Positions 15,210-25,080 of a stretch of 64,000 nucleotides of DNA are shown piece by piece. Position numbers and translations under genes: made by a program. Origin of the DNA: Desulfobacteraceae bacterium (GTDB lineage: Bacteria > Desulfobacterota > Desulfobacteria > Desulfobacterales > RPRI01); the NCBI GenBank assembly GCA_011391695.1, contig JAABQB010000001.1:46639-110638 (forward strand), in the 5' to 3' direction. Below the pieces are notes generated by a model. It was not told the DNA's origin and made no database searches. It saw only the letters and a list, made by a program, of their open reading frames with translations. How positions within the stretch are numbered: the stretch's first letter is position 1; every line of letters begins with the position of its first letter.

Positions 15210-16088
15210 ATGAAACTGGAATATGAACCGATAAATATTGAAAGGCAGAAGGATTACCTGGAGCTTTTTCAGCGATGCACGCAGAAGGCATCCGATTATA
15301 GTTTTGTTAATATCTGGGGATGGGCGGATGAATACGGCCTTATGTGGGCATGGGATGAAAGTCTCGTATGGATAAAGCAGACAAAACCTGAAACCGTTTT
15401 CTGGGCGCCTGTCGGGCCTTGGAAAGATACGGACTGGAAAAGAATTCTCGGATCGAAATTTTCCGCTCCTCCAGTGTTTATAAGGATTCCGGAAGAGCTT
15501 ATGTCAATCTGGAAAAATTGCGGGCATAGCTCAATGACCATAGAAGAGGCAAGGGGGCACTGGGATTACCTTTATTCGATCGAGGAGCTTGTCGAACTTA
15601 AAGGTAATCGCTTTCATAAGAAAAAAAATCTTCTTTCTCAGTTCATGAAAGCATACAAATACGATTATATTCCCCTGAGCCACTATATAGTTGAGAAGGC
15701 TCTTTCTATGCAGAAGGACTGGTGCACATGGCGTGATTGTGAAGCATCCGAGACCCTTTCTTCCGAAAACCGGGTTGTAGAAAAAGTCCTCAGAGAGTGG
15801 TATAAGCTTCCGGGCCTGAAAGGCGGAACAGTTGTTGTGGATGATAAAATAGCAGCATATACGATTGCGGAGAACCTGAGCGATGATACACTCCTGATTC
15901 ATTTTGAGAAGGGAAATCAGGATTACAAGGGTGCATACCAGGCAATAAACCAGATGTTTCTTGAGCATAACCGGAATGGATTCAAAATGGTAAACAGGGA
16001 GCAGGATCTCGATGACGATGGCCTGAGGAAGGCAAAACTTTCATACAATCCGGTCGGTTTTCTGAAAAAATACAAAATTCGAATATAG
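15210..16088 (+). CDS. DUF2156 (PF09924-like) acyltransferase-fold protein
   Basis: A 292-residue protein of the DUF2156 group, whose fold is shared with the catalytic domain of phosphatidylglycerol lysyltransferases and other GNAT-like enzymes. Recognisable segments are FQRCTQKASDYSFVNIWGW near the start, KGNRFHKKKNLLSQFMKAY in the centre, and HFEKGNQDYKGAYQAINQMF followed by VNREQDLDDDGLRKAKLSY late. These are typical of soluble stand-alone members. The true substrate is unknown. It sits between two heptamer islands, and the second starts at its stop codon. Confidence 0.85.
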   Translation: MKLEYEPINIERQKDYLELFQRCTQKASDYSFVNIWGWADEYGLMWAWDESLVWIKQTKPETVFWAPVGPWKDTDWKRILGSKFSAPPVFIRIPEELMSIWKNCGHSSMTIEEARGHWDYLYSIEELVELKGNRFHKKKNLLSQFMKAYKYDYIPLSHYIVEKALSMQKDWCTWRDCEASETLSSENRVVEKVLREWYKLPGLKGGTVVVDDKIAAYTIAENLSDDTLLIHFEKGNQDYKGAYQAINQMFLEHNRNGFKMVNREQDLDDDGLRKAKLSYNPVGFLKKYKIRI

Positions 16089-16240
16089 AACATCGTACAT
16101 CGAATATCGAATATCGTACATCGAATATCGGGCCCGTTACACGAGTACATCTTACATAGAACATCGTACATCGAAAAGCGAAGGACTAAATTCGAAGTAC
16201 GAAGTACTGTCTACGATGTACGGATCAGAAATCGGAAGCC
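16082..16240 (+). repeat. heptamer island: ATCGTAC/ATCGAAT units
   Basis: Repeated ATCGTAC, ATCGAAT and AAGTACG units begin in the last codons of the DUF2156 gene and reach almost to the tex ribosome-binding site. Confidence 0.85.
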
Positions 16241-16284
16241 CGAATCCCTAATAGTTGCCAATCCGGAAATCAATAAGGAAAGAT

Positions 16285-18600
16285 ATGAACGAAAAACATA
16301 TATCGGACATAACCGATGATCTTAATTTAAATATATCGCAGGTAAGGGCTGTTTCGGCGCTTCTTGAAGAGGGTGCTACGATACCTTTTATTGCACGGTA
16401 CAGGAAAGAGGTTACAGGAAGCCTCGACGAAGTTGCGGTTACCGCAATCAGGGACATGCTTGCCCGATTTGAAGAGCTTGATAACCGCAGGCAGGCGGTT
16501 TTAAAATCATTGGAGCAGAATGGCCATCTCACGGAGGAGCTTCGTGAAAAGGTCATGGCCGCATCTAACCTTGCAGTTCTTGAGGATATTTATCTGCCGT
16601 TCAGGCCGAAAAGGCGGACAAAAGCGACCATAGCAAAGGAAAAAGGCCTTGAACCTCTCGCACTTCTTATCTTTAAACAGGAGGGCGTGGATCCGGATAA
16701 AGAGGCGGAACAGTTTGTTGATCCGGAAAAGGGTGTTGAAAATAAAGAAGATGCTCTTTCCGGCGCAAGAGACATAATCGCGGAAATGGTAAGTGAAGAT
16801 CAGAATGCACGCGCCGCATTAAGGAATCTGTTCACTGCCAGGGGAAAGTTCATATGCAAAGTGGCGACGGACAAGGAGCAGGAAGGATCAAAATACAGGG
16901 ATTATTTCGACTGGGAGGAGCAGGCTGCGACCGCTCCTTCACACAGGATTCTCGCAATGCGGAGAGGAGAAAAGGAAGATATTCTTAACCTGACCATTAC
17001 TCCTCCCGAGGATGAGGCTATAATAATACTTGAAGAGATATTTGTAAAGAGTGACGGGGACGATTCGAAACAGGTCCGGATTGCCGTGAATGATAGTTAC
17101 AGGAGACTCCTTTCGCGTTCAATGGAGACTGAAGCAAGACTTTTAACAAAAGAGAGGGCTGATTCTGAAGCCATAAGGGTATTTGCTGAAAATCTCCGCA
17201 ACCTGCTTTTGGCTCCGCCCCTTGGAGCAAAGCGCATATTGGGGATCGACCCAGGTTTCAGAACAGGGTGCAAAGTAATCTGTCTGGACAGGCAGGGCAA
17301 GCTCCTTCATCACACCACCATTTATCCTCATTTTTCAGATAAGGGCTCAAATGATGCGGCGTTAACCATGAAAGAGCTTTGCGACCGTTTTGAAATAGAG
17401 GCTATCGCGGTTGGAAACGGGACAGCGGGACGGGAAACGGAGGCATTTGTCAAAAGCATTCTTTTTGCAAAGAAAATACCAATTATAATGGTTAATGAGA
17501 GTGGAGCGTCAATTTATTCTGCTTCAGAAATTGCAAGGGAAGAATTTCCGGACCTTGACTTAACAGTCAGAGGGTCTGTTTCAATAGGAAGAAGGCTCAT
17601 GGACCCTCTTTCGGAGCTTGTTAAGATTGACCCGAAATCGGTCGGCGTAGGGCAGTACCAGCATGATGTTGACCAGACCGCCCTCAAGAAGTCTCTTGAT
17701 GACGTTGTAATGAGCTGTGTGAATGGAGTTGGGGTTGATGTTAACAGGGCAAGCGCGCAGCTTCTTACCTATGTTTCCGGCCTTGGCCCACAGCTTGCGA
17801 AGAATATCATTGTACACAGGGATGAAAACGGCCCTTTTAATTCGAGGAGAGAGCTTAAAAAAGTCCCCCGGCTGGGGCCGAAGGCTTTTGAACAGTCGGC
17901 AGGTTTTTTAAGGATAAGAGATGCGAAAAATCCGCTTGACGGGAGCGCTGTGCATCCCGAAAGCTATCATATTGTCGATAAAATGGCGGAAGATCTTTCA
18001 TGCAGCGTGGAAGACCTGATTAAAGATAGTGCGATACGAAGTAAAATCGATATTTCAAAATATGTTACAGATGCCATAGGAATTCCGACTTTAAAAGATA
18101 TTCTCGGAGAACTCGCAAAACCGGGGCGCGATCCAAGGGAAGGATTTGATGAATTTTCTTTTGAAAGCGGCATCGAAAAGATTGAAGATCTGAAGTCAGG
18201 CATGAGGCTTCCCGGTATTGTGACAAATGTTACGGCATTCGGAGCTTTTGTGGATGTGGGTGTCCACCAGGATGGGCTTGTACACGTGAGTGAGCTGTCG
18301 GACAGGTTTGTAAAGAATCCTGCAGAGGTTGTAAAAGTGAATCAGAAGGTTACGGTGACGGTAATTGCTGTTGACGTTGACAGGAAAAGAATTTCACTTT
18401 CGATGAAAACAAATCCGGGCAGGAAGGAAAAACCGGAAAAGAGGGATGAGAAAAAAACAGTTCCGAAACCGGCAAAATTTGAAAAGCCGAAGAACGTCCC
18501 GTTCAATAATCCGTTCGGAAAACTGTTGAAGATGAATAGTGTATTGAAGGGTTCAAGGGGCAAAGGGAAAGAACGTGAATCGCAGATCGAGGATCAATGA
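16285..18600 (+). CDS. tex: Tex-family RNA-binding transcription accessory protein
   Basis: A 771-residue Tex protein. In order: N-terminal helical region (VSALLEEGATIPFIARYRKE), a YqgF/RNase H-like domain (LGIDPGFRTGCKVICLD), helix-hairpin-helix repeats (LTYVSGLGPQLAKNIIVHR; VPRLGPKAFEQSAGFLRI), and a C-terminal S1 domain (VTNVTAFGAFVDVGVHQDG). ATG 16285 has AAGGAAAG upstream; earlier in-frame starts lie in repeat DNA. The last ~20 residues (SVLKGSRGKGKERESQIEDQ) are encoded by a heptamer-repeat island, so the tail has been extended or replaced by repeat sequence. Tex binds nucleic acid and affects transcription; its precise role is debated. Confidence 0.94.
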   Translation: MNEKHISDITDDLNLNISQVRAVSALLEEGATIPFIARYRKEVTGSLDEVAVTAIRDMLARFEELDNRRQAVLKSLEQNGHLTEELREKVMAASNLAVLEDIYLPFRPKRRTKATIAKEKGLEPLALLIFKQEGVDPDKEAEQFVDPEKGVENKEDALSGARDIIAEMVSEDQNARAALRNLFTARGKFICKVATDKEQEGSKYRDYFDWEEQAATAPSHRILAMRRGEKEDILNLTITPPEDEAIIILEEIFVKSDGDDSKQVRIAVNDSYRRLLSRSMETEARLLTKERADSEAIRVFAENLRNLLLAPPLGAKRILGIDPGFRTGCKVICLDRQGKLLHHTTIYPHFSDKGSNDAALTMKELCDRFEIEAIAVGNGTAGRETEAFVKSILFAKKIPIIMVNESGASIYSASEIAREEFPDLDLTVRGSVSIGRRLMDPLSELVKIDPKSVGVGQYQHDVDQTALKKSLDDVVMSCVNGVGVDVNRASAQLLTYVSGLGPQLAKNIIVHRDENGPFNSRRELKKVPRLGPKAFEQSAGFLRIRDAKNPLDGSAVHPESYHIVDKMAEDLSCSVEDLIKDSAIRSKIDISKYVTDAIGIPTLKDILGELAKPGRDPREGFDEFSFESGIEKIEDLKSGMRLPGIVTNVTAFGAFVDVGVHQDGLVHVSELSDRFVKNPAEVVKVNQKVTVTVIAVDVDRKRISLSMKTNPGRKEKPEKRDEKKTVPKPAKFEKPKNVPFNNPFGKLLKMNSVLKGSRGKGKERESQIEDQ

Positions 18601-18663
18601 ACAACGAACCACGAACAACGAATCACGATCAACGAACTCCGATGTCCGATATTCGAAGTACTA
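18541..18663 (+). repeat. composite heptamer island overlapping the end of tex
   Basis: AAGGGTT/CAAGGGG/CAAAGGG units, then AAAGAACGTGAATC, then AACGAAC/CACGAAC units, then TTCGAAG, all in 7-bp phase. The first 60 bases are translated as the Tex C-terminus. Confidence 0.85.
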
Positions 18664-18686
18664 TGTTTTACAAGGGAGAGATTTAA

Positions 18687-19082
18687 ATGAAGATACTTGT
18701 TGCTTATGACGGATCTAATGTTGCGAAAGAAGCATTGATGGTTGCATTAAAACATGCAAAGGCTTTTGCCGAATCCGAAGTTTATGTGGTGACATCAATT
18801 GTCGGAGGCCCTGAAGTACCCAGACAGGTATTTGAAAAAGCCGAAGGAGATTTAAGATATACGCAATCAGTTTTTATTAAGGATAAGATCCCCTGTACTA
18901 CAAGGCTTCTTGTAAGAGGAATGACGCCCGGTGAAGATCTCGTGCAGTTTATTAAAGAAAACGGGATTGATGAAGTTATAATAGGGGTAAGAAGAAGATC
19001 AAAGGTCGGCAAACTGCTTTTCGGCTCAACTGCTCAGAAAGTGATTTTGGATGCAAAGTGTCCTGTTGTTACGGTGAAATAG
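18687..19082 (+). CDS. universal stress protein (UspA family)
   Basis: A 131-residue single-domain Usp protein. It opens with KILVAYDGSNVAKEALMVAL and ends with the nucleotide-binding signature EVIIGVRRRSKVGKLLFGST followed by ILDAKCPVVTVK. The G-2x-G-9x-G(S/T) pattern is partly kept, so it probably belongs to the ATP-binding subgroup. The site GGGAGAG lies at a good distance from ATG 18687. Both neighbouring gaps are heptamer islands, which suggests a separate transcript. Usp proteins respond to starvation and redox stress; the specific role here is unknown. Confidence 0.92.
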   Translation: MKILVAYDGSNVAKEALMVALKHAKAFAESEVYVVTSIVGGPEVPRQVFEKAEGDLRYTQSVFIKDKIPCTTRLLVRGMTPGEDLVQFIKENGIDEVIIGVRRRSKVGKLLFGSTAQKVILDAKCPVVTVK

Positions 19083-19256
19083 AACAGTGAATAGTGAATG
19101 GTGAATAGTGAATAGAAAGGTTCAAGGGGTCGAGGATTCAAGGGGCAAAGGGAAAGAACGTGAATCGTTGATCGTGGATAGTGGATCGAAAAAGCAAACA
19201 ACGAATCACGAACGACGAATCACGATTATTCGACATTCGAAGTCCGATTGCTTTAT
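19083..19256 (+). repeat. fullest composite heptamer island
   Basis: The blocks follow one another: TAGTGAA/TGGTGAA units, GGTTCAAGGGGTCGAGGATT, AAAGGGAAAGAACGTGAATC, AACGAATCACGAACGACG, then ATTCGAAGTCCG. The order matches other plus-oriented islands in the window. Confidence 0.88.
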
Positions 19257-20012
19257 CTACGAAAGAAATGCCGCCTTAAAGAATTCCCTGTTCATGCGGG
19301 CTATGTTGACGATTGAGATCTCTTTCGGACATTCTGCCTCGCATTCTCTTTCATTCGTGCAATTTCCGAAACCAAGTCCATCCATTGTCCGAACCATTTC
19401 CATGGCTCTTTTTGCTGCTTCAGGCTTTCCCTGGGGAAGAAGAGCGAGCTGGGAAATTTTTGCACTTGTAAAGAGCATCGCTGAGGCATTCGGGCATGCC
19501 GCCACGCAAGCCCCGCACCCGATACATGCCGCGGCATCCATAGCTTTTTCAGCTGTTTCCTGGGAGACAAGGATCGCATTCGCATCCGGCGCGCCGCCCG
19601 TATTTACCGAAATATAACCGCCCGCCTGTATAATCTTATCGAGGGCGCTTCGGTCAACGACAAGATCTTTTATCACTTTAAAGGCCCTTGAACGCCATGG
19701 TTCAACAACTATTGTATCACCGTCCGAAAAATGGCGCATGTGTAGCTGGCACAGAGTTGTTCCCTTTTCAGGCCCATGGGGCCGGCCGTTAACAACCGTC
19801 CCGCACATACCGCATATTCCTTCACGGCAATCATGGTCGAATGCTATCGGTTCAATACCATCAATCGTAAGCTGCTCGTTTATGACATCAATCATCTCCA
19901 GAAAGGACATATCTGAGGAAATGCCTTTTGCATTATATGTTTCAAAACTGCCTTTGGAATTCTGTCCCTTCTGGCGCCAAACCTTAAGTGTTAAATTAAG
20001 AGTCTTTGTCAC
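19257..20012 (-). CDS. sdhB: succinate dehydrogenase/fumarate reductase iron-sulfur subunit
   Basis: The 251-residue electron-transfer subunit. A [2Fe-2S] site is in [10 protein letters not shown] with a later Cys in TTLCQL, a [4Fe-4S] site in [12 protein letters not shown], and a third cluster in [13 protein letters not shown]. The start is GTG 20012, overlapping the flavoprotein stop as GTGA, with AAGGAG upstream. It passes electrons between the flavoprotein and the membrane haem subunit. Sequence alone does not settle whether the complex works mainly as succinate dehydrogenase or fumarate reductase; in many Desulfobacterota it can do both. Confidence 0.93.
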   Translation of the reverse strand: MTKTLNLTLKVWRQKGQNSKGSFETYNAKGISSDMSFLEMIDVINEQLTIDGIEPIAFDHDCREGICGMCGTVVNGRPHGPEKGTTLCQLHMRHFSDGDTIVVEPWRSRAFKVIKDLVVDRSALDKIIQAGGYISVNTGGAPDANAILVSQETAEKAMDAAACIGCGACVAACPNASAMLFTSAKISQLALLPQGKPEAAKRAMEMVRTMDGLGFGNCTNERECEAECPKEISIVNIARMNREFFKAAFLS

Positions 20013-21922
20013 TTGTAACTCCTTTGTGTCAATTTGACATTTTCAAAAACAAGCGGTTCTCTGTTCAGGAGCGGTTCTTTTTCATAACCCGTATATTCCC
20101 ATGCCGAAACATGGCAGAAGTTTTCATCGTCGCGCATCGCTTCATTATCCTCGGTCTGATAACCTTCGTTGAAATGGCCGCCGCATGACTCGCGGCGGGA
20201 AAGGGCATCTATGACCATCAGTTCTCCGAATTCAAGAAAATCGGCAACACGACCTGCTCTTTCAAGGCTCTGGTTAAAATCACTGCCGGAACCGGGAACA
20301 ATAACATTTTCCCAGAATTCCCCTCTCAAACTCCTTATCAGTTCCCGTGCCTTTTCCAGTCCTGCGTCATTCCGGGACATTCCGCAGTATTCCCACATGA
20401 TATTCCCGAGCTGCCTGTGAAAATCATCAACTGTGCGCTTCCCTTTAATGGAAAGAAGTCTTTTTACCTGGGAATCTATCTGTGCCAGGGACTCATTGAA
20501 CGCGGGATGTTCGGTTGTAACCTTTTTCTTTGCGTTTCCGGCCAGGTATCCGCCTATTGTGTAAGGTATTATAAAATATCCGTCGGCAAGACCCTGCATG
20601 AGAGCGCTTGCCCCTAAACGGTTTGCCCCGTGATCGGAAAAATTGGCTTCTCCGAGCACAAAGAGGCCGTCGATTGTGCTCATGAGGTTGTAGTCGACCC
20701 ACAGACCACCCATTGTATAGTGGACCGCCGGATAAATCATCATCGGAGTTTCATATGGATTATCCGCTGTTATCTTTTCATACATCTGGAAGAGGTTGCC
20801 GTATTTTTTTGCTATCACTTCTTTACCGTCTCTTTTGATTGCATCGGCAAAGTCCAGGTAAACGGCAAGACCAGTTTCCCCGACTCCTTTTCCGATGTCG
20901 CACTGCTCCTTGGCATTGCGGGATGCAACATCCCTTGGAACCAGATTGCCGAAACTCGGGTATTTATTTTCAAGATAATAATCTCTTTCAGATTCGGGTA
21001 TCTGCGAAGGAGAACGCTTGTCTCCCGGCTTTTTTGGAACCCAAACCCGTCCGTCATTTCTTAAACTTTCACTCATCAGGGTCAGTTTGGACTGGTAGGT
21101 GCCATGTACGGGGATGCAGGTAGGATGAATCTGGGTAAAGCAGGGATTGGCAAAACAAGCCCCTTTTTTATAAGCCCTGTATGCAGCCGTGACATTTGAG
21201 GCCATCGCATTGGTAGAGAGGAAAAAAACGTTTGCATAACCGCCGGATGCAAGGATTACTGCATCGGCGGCATATTTTTCGATTTCGCCCGTCACAAGAT
21301 TACGGACAATAATTCCCCTGGCCTGCCCATCGGCAACGACCACGTCAAGCATCTCCCTGCGGGGGTACATAGTGACCTTTCCCGCTGCAACCTGTCTTGA
21401 AAGGGCGCTGTATGCCCCAAGAAGAAGCTGCTGGCCTGTCTGTCCCCGCGCATAAAAAGTCCTCGAAACCTGTGCGCCGCCAAAGCTCCTGTTTGCAAGC
21501 TGACCGCCGTATTCTCTGGCAAATGGAACTCCCTGGGCTACGCACTGGTCGATAATATTGCCGCTTAACTGGGCAAGCCGGTAAACATTTGCTTCCCTTG
21601 CCCTGAAATCCCCTCCTTTTACAGTATCATAGAAAAGGCGCCAGTCGCTGTCTCCATCATTCTGATAGTTTTTTGAAGCATTGATGCCTCCCTGGGCTGC
21701 AATGCTATGAGCCCGCCTCGGGCTGTCCTGTATGCAGAATGTTTTAACATTGTAACCCAGCTCGGCAAGAGATGCCGACGCAGAGCCGCCAGCGAGACCT
21801 GTTCCAACTACAATTATTTCAAATTTTCTCTTATTTGCGGGGTTGACGAGTTTCAGCTCGAAACGGTGCCTGTCCCACTTTTCCGCAAGAGGACCTGCCG
21901 GTATTTTTGCATCAAGCCTCAT
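20009..21922 (-). CDS. sdhA: succinate dehydrogenase/fumarate reductase flavoprotein subunit
   Basis: The 637-residue FAD subunit of a type-B complex. The FAD-binding motif is [20 protein letters not shown]. The covalent-FAD histidine region is [20 protein letters not shown], and the catalytic region includes VHGTYQSKL and [15 protein letters not shown] 21922 ([10 protein letters not shown]) has AAAGAAAGGG upstream; longer upstream reading enters sdhC. Order is sdhC-sdhA-sdhB with a four-base overlap at the A/B junction. It interconverts succinate and fumarate at the cytoplasmic membrane, coupled to the quinone pool. Confidence 0.95.
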   Translation of the reverse strand: MRLDAKIPAGPLAEKWDRHRFELKLVNPANKRKFEIIVVGTGLAGGSASASLAELGYNVKTFCIQDSPRRAHSIAAQGGINASKNYQNDGDSDWRLFYDTVKGGDFRAREANVYRLAQLSGNIIDQCVAQGVPFAREYGGQLANRSFGGAQVSRTFYARGQTGQQLLLGAYSALSRQVAAGKVTMYPRREMLDVVVADGQARGIIVRNLVTGEIEKYAADAVILASGGYANVFFLSTNAMASNVTAAYRAYKKGACFANPCFTQIHPTCIPVHGTYQSKLTLMSESLRNDGRVWVPKKPGDKRSPSQIPESERDYYLENKYPSFGNLVPRDVASRNAKEQCDIGKGVGETGLAVYLDFADAIKRDGKEVIAKKYGNLFQMYEKITADNPYETPMMIYPAVHYTMGGLWVDYNLMSTIDGLFVLGEANFSDHGANRLGASALMQGLADGYFIIPYTIGGYLAGNAKKKVTTEHPAFNESLAQIDSQVKRLLSIKGKRTVDDFHRQLGNIMWEYCGMSRNDAGLEKARELIRSLRGEFWENVIVPGSGSDFNQSLERAGRVADFLEFGELMVIDALSRRESCGGHFNEGYQTEDNEAMRDDENFCHVSAWEYTGYEKEPLLNREPLVFENVKLTQRSYK

Positions 21923-21936
21923 GGTATTCCCTTTCT

Positions 21937-22578
21937 TTATGTTGTAAGCGAAATAAAAACCGGAATAAATCCAAAACCGATACCGATCAAAATGCTGAAA
22001 GCAATACCCGCCTTCCGGATTAAAGGCATGTATTTCGGGTGGTTTATACCAAGTGTCTGAAATGCGCTCCATAACCCGTGGCTTACATGGAATGCGGCTG
22101 TTACAACCGCCATAACATAAATTGCGATATAAGATGGTTTGGCGAACGCATCCCGGACTATTTGAAAAATTGTTGTTCCGGTTTTATCGATGAAATGAAA
22201 ATTTATCAGATGAAAAGTTATAAAGGCGATAAGTATCAGCCCGGTATAGGGCATGGTCGCCGAGCCTATAGTCCGTCCCCCTGCATTTTTATTTACTTCG
22301 TATCTTGCCGGCCTTGCCGCGATATTCTGGAAAAAAAGAAAGAGGCCGGTCAGAACATGAATAATTCCGAAAAACAGAAGGCCTGTTTCAGCAACAGTTA
22401 TGAGAGGCCCGAGCGAATGGAGGTGCTCAGCGTACGAATTGAAGGCATCCCTCCCGGCATAAAGAGTAAGATTTCCTATAAGATGCGCCGTCAGAAATGC
22501 GCAAAAACTCAAGCCGGTCACAGCCATCATCAGTTTCTTGCCGATGGAGCTTGCAAAGGTTGTTATGAGCCAGTTCAT
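21937..22578 (-). CDS. sdhC: succinate dehydrogenase/fumarate reductase cytochrome b subunit (type B)
   Basis: A 213-residue membrane protein with about five hydrophobic helices. Histidines suited to haem ligation occur in [29 protein letters not shown] and [10 protein letters not shown]. This single large subunit is the type-B form (as in Geobacter, Bacillus and Wolinella), replacing separate SdhC and SdhD. It is first in the operon, with GGAGGTATAGA before the ATG. The upstream spacer to tolQ is ~400 bp and structured. Confidence 0.92.
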   Translation of the reverse strand: MNWLITTFASSIGKKLMMAVTGLSFCAFLTAHLIGNLTLYAGRDAFNSYAEHLHSLGPLITVAETGLLFFGIIHVLTGLFLFFQNIAARPARYEVNKNAGGRTIGSATMPYTGLILIAFITFHLINFHFIDKTGTTIFQIVRDAFAKPSYIAIYVMAVVTAAFHVSHGLWSAFQTLGINHPKYMPLIRKAGIAFSILIGIGFGFIPVFISLTT

Positions 22579-22648
22579 TCTATACCTCCGTTACTATAAA
22601 TATGTTACGAACCCTTTTCCCCCGAAATCGAGTAACTCCAGTTAAAAC

Positions 22649-22756
22649 GGAAGTCCAGAATTAGTTGAAACTACACCCCAGTTCTAGGCTTAATAGCCCT
22701 AAGCCTGTTGATGGACTTCCGACGAGTTCGTCGTAAACAGATTGCCGCAAAGCGGC
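22649..22756. repeat. cluster of nested dyads between sdhC and tolQ
   Basis: An outer 9-bp inverted repeat GGAAGTCCA (22649-22657)/TGGACTTCC (22712-22720) encloses AGGCTTA/TAAGCCT (22686-22706). It is followed by GACGAGTTCGTC (22721-22732) and GCCGCAAAGCGGC (~22744-22756). Four potential stems lie within ~110 bases, with no gene. Confidence 0.65.
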
Positions 22757-22891
22757 ATAAAACGGCTTTTTACGAGTCTATCATTATCGGGCAGGACAAG
22801 ATGATTATTTCTTAATGTTCTTGCTGTCAATAAATTTGTCAAGCCGCCATCAATTATCCCTTGTTTCCATTATTTTCGGGGCAACTTATCA

Positions 22892-22920
22892 TTGACATGG
22901 AGTTCAATTGCCGATATAAA
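22892..22920 (+). promoter_or_regulatory. consensus sigma-70 promoter of the tol-pal operon
   Basis: TTGACA (22892-22897), 17 bases, TATAAA (22915-22920). Transcription from here would begin near 22927. This supports the tolQ start at 22984 rather than the longer frame from 22861. Confidence 0.78.
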
Positions 22921-22983
22921 ATAATTGTTTCAGAACTGACAGTTACAATCTTTGTCACAATATTATATTTCGGAGTTTATTCC

Positions 22984-23715
22984 ATGGCTTCACCGCACCT
23001 CGATTTAATTCATATGATAAGTAATGCGGGGCTGATAGTTCAGCTTGTTCTGCTTATTCTGGTTCTTTTTTCCATTTCATCCTGGGCTATAATTTTAATT
23101 AAATACATGTACATAAAAAGAGCATTAAAACAGTCAGAGCATTTTACCAATTATTTCTGGAAAAGCCGTGATTTTTCAGATGCTTATTCAAAAGCAAAGG
23201 AATTGGAAGGAAGTCCGATTGCGAGGATATTCCGTATAGGGTACGTTGAACTGAAAAAGTTGAGCCAGTCGGGTGTTCCTGTGACTTCTCAGGCTTCGGA
23301 TTCTGAAGAGTTCTCTATAGGCACCAGATTTGCCGGAACAGATAATGTAAAGCGCGCATTACGCCAGGCAATAAATACCGAGATATCAAGGCTAAGCCAG
23401 TTAGTGCCTTTCCTTGCTACAACAGGAAATACAACCCCTTTTATCGGACTGTTTGGTACTGTGTGGGGGATTATGAATTCTTTCCACGGGATCGGGCTTA
23501 AGGGTTCAGCTACCCTCGCAGTTGTTGCGCCTGGAATATCCGAGGCCCTTGTAGCAACGGCCGCAGGTCTTGCCGCCGCGATTCCTGCGGTAATCGCATT
23601 TAATTATTTTACACAGAAGATAAGGACCATAGAGACCGAACTCCATAGTTTTTCCACCGATTTCCTGAATATTGTGGAACGGGATATTTTAAGGCCGAAG
23701 GGGAATAAAAAATGA
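22984..23715 (+). CDS. tolQ: TolQ inner-membrane proton-channel subunit
   Basis: A 243-residue MotA/TolQ/ExbB-family protein. Three membrane segments are seen: VQLVLLILVLFSISSWAIILI near the N-terminus and two in the conserved block AVVAPGISEALVATAAGLAAA to IPAVIAFNYF. FLATTGNTTPFIGLFGTVWGI precedes them. ATG 22984 has CGGAG eight bases upstream and fits the promoter at 22892-22920. With TolR it uses the proton gradient to energise TolA during outer-membrane invagination at division. First gene of tolQRAB-pal-cpoB. Confidence 0.93.
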   Translation: MASPHLDLIHMISNAGLIVQLVLLILVLFSISSWAIILIKYMYIKRALKQSEHFTNYFWKSRDFSDAYSKAKELEGSPIARIFRIGYVELKKLSQSGVPVTSQASDSEEFSIGTRFAGTDNVKRALRQAINTEISRLSQLVPFLATTGNTTPFIGLFGTVWGIMNSFHGIGLKGSATLAVVAPGISEALVATAAGLAAAIPAVIAFNYFTQKIRTIETELHSFSTDFLNIVERDILRPKGNKK

Positions 23716-24131
23716 TGGCAGGCGGAGAAAAGGACAGTCTAATGTCCGATATAAACGTTACACCCTTTGTGGATGTAATGCTGGTGCTGCTGATTATTTT
23801 CATGGCAACCGCGCCCATGATGGTTCAGGGCGTTAATGTTGACCTTCCCGAGGCGACAGTAAAGCCTCTTTCTTCTGAAAAGGAGCATCTTTTAATTACC
23901 CTTGATAAAAGCGGGAAAGTATATATCAACGATTACAATGTTGCGCCCCAATCCCTCGGAAAGAAAATTGAGAAGATTCTTGAAGGCCATCCAAATCAGG
24001 AAGTTTACTTAAGAGCTGACAAGAATGTTTCTTATGGCGCTGTTGTTAAAATAATGTCCGAAATCAAGGGCGCCGGTGTAGAAAAACTTGGCATGGTTAC
24101 AGAGCCTGTTGAAAGCAAGACAGACGGGTAG
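23712..24131 (+). CDS. tolR: TolR/ExbD-family proton-channel subunit
   Basis: A 139-residue protein with one N-terminal membrane helix bearing the proton-path aspartate (INVTPFVDVMLVLLIIFMAT) and a periplasmic ExbD-like domain. It overlaps the tolQ stop as ATGA. A second in-frame ATG (LMSDINVTPF) could also be the start; the first is chosen because of the overlap. Confidence 0.93.
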   Translation: MMAGGEKDSLMSDINVTPFVDVMLVLLIIFMATAPMMVQGVNVDLPEATVKPLSSEKEHLLITLDKSGKVYINDYNVAPQSLGKKIEKILEGHPNQEVYLRADKNVSYGAVVKIMSEIKGAGVEKLGMVTEPVESKTDG

Positions 24132-24144
24132 AACAAGTAATAAA

Positions 24145-25044
24145 ATGAAAGAACGATTTCAAGTTTCCGGGCATTTGGTTCGGGTAAACGGCATACCTCC
24201 CAAAACACTGGTTTTAACCTTTGGGATTTCCTTCTTGTGTCATGCCGTTTTAGTAGGAGCAATGTTTTTTCTGCCTGAATACAAAAGGCCAGTGGGAAAT
24301 CCCTTCCCGTCCGCATTAAATGTGAGCCTTGTTTCATTTTCCGCAGGACCGCCGGCAGGAGAAGTTCCTGTTGCCGGAGCTGCCGTTCCCCAAGCTGAAA
24401 AGGCCGGCTTGAAAAAGGAAACACCCTTAATAAAGGTTGATAAAGCGGAAGCAATATCAAAACCTGTTATAAAAGAGGAAAAAACACAAAAGGCCGTCTC
24501 TTTAAGTCCAAAAAAAACGCCGGAAAAAAAAGTTGAAACTTCAAAATTAATAAATAATGCCATTAAAAATATAGAAAAAAAAATAGCTGAATCAAGGTCA
24601 GCAACAGTGGCCGGTGCTATAAACAGGTTAAAAAATCAGGTTGAAAGATCTGGTAATATAAAAACCGCCGGTGTTCCGGGAGGCGGCATCAAAACAAATG
24701 CGCCGGCCGGCGTATCTGGCGGGTTTGGAACCGGGGGGGCTGCCGGTGTAATCGATATTTATAAGGCTGAGATTTATTACAGGATACAGCAAAACTGGGC
24801 ATATTCCGAGCAACTCGGAGGGGGCAATTCTGAAATGATGGCTGTTCTTGTAATAAAAATCATGCCGGGAGGAGAGATAATCGACATTTGGTTTGAAAGA
24901 AAATCGGGGAATCGCTTTCTTGATGAATCGGCATACAGGGCGGTACAAAAATCAAATCCTCTTCCCCCGATTCCTCAGGAATATAACAGGCCATATTACG
25001 AAGTAGGTCTTAGATTCGGAGCAGGCGGTCTTAACCAGAAGTGA
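24145..25044 (+). CDS. tolA: TolA/TonB-like periplasm-spanning protein
   Basis: A 299-residue protein with one N-terminal membrane segment (LVLTFGISFLCHAVLVGAMFF), a Lys/Ala/Glu-rich spacer of about 130 residues and a glycine-rich hinge. It ends in a TonB-like domain (IYKAEIYYRIQQNWAYSEQL; AVLVIKIMPGGEIIDIWFER; YRAVQKSNPLPPIP). Position between tolR and tolB identifies it as the TolA equivalent, though sequence alone would also fit a TonB. Start ATG 24145 lies 13 bases after the tolR stop. Confidence 0.85.
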   Translation: MKERFQVSGHLVRVNGIPPKTLVLTFGISFLCHAVLVGAMFFLPEYKRPVGNPFPSALNVSLVSFSAGPPAGEVPVAGAAVPQAEKAGLKKETPLIKVDKAEAISKPVIKEEKTQKAVSLSPKKTPEKKVETSKLINNAIKNIEKKIAESRSATVAGAINRLKNQVERSGNIKTAGVPGGGIKTNAPAGVSGGFGTGGAAGVIDIYKAEIYYRIQQNWAYSEQLGGGNSEMMAVLVIKIMPGGEIIDIWFERKSGNRFLDESAYRAVQKSNPLPPIPQEYNRPYYEVGLRFGAGGLNQK

Positions 25045-25080
25045 TCTTCTTTAATATATAGTACAAAAAGGATCTTTATA

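Noticed and set aside
19083..19256. Possible CRISPR array
   Set aside because: The units are 7 bp with drifting sequence and no spacers of constant length; no cas genes are present.
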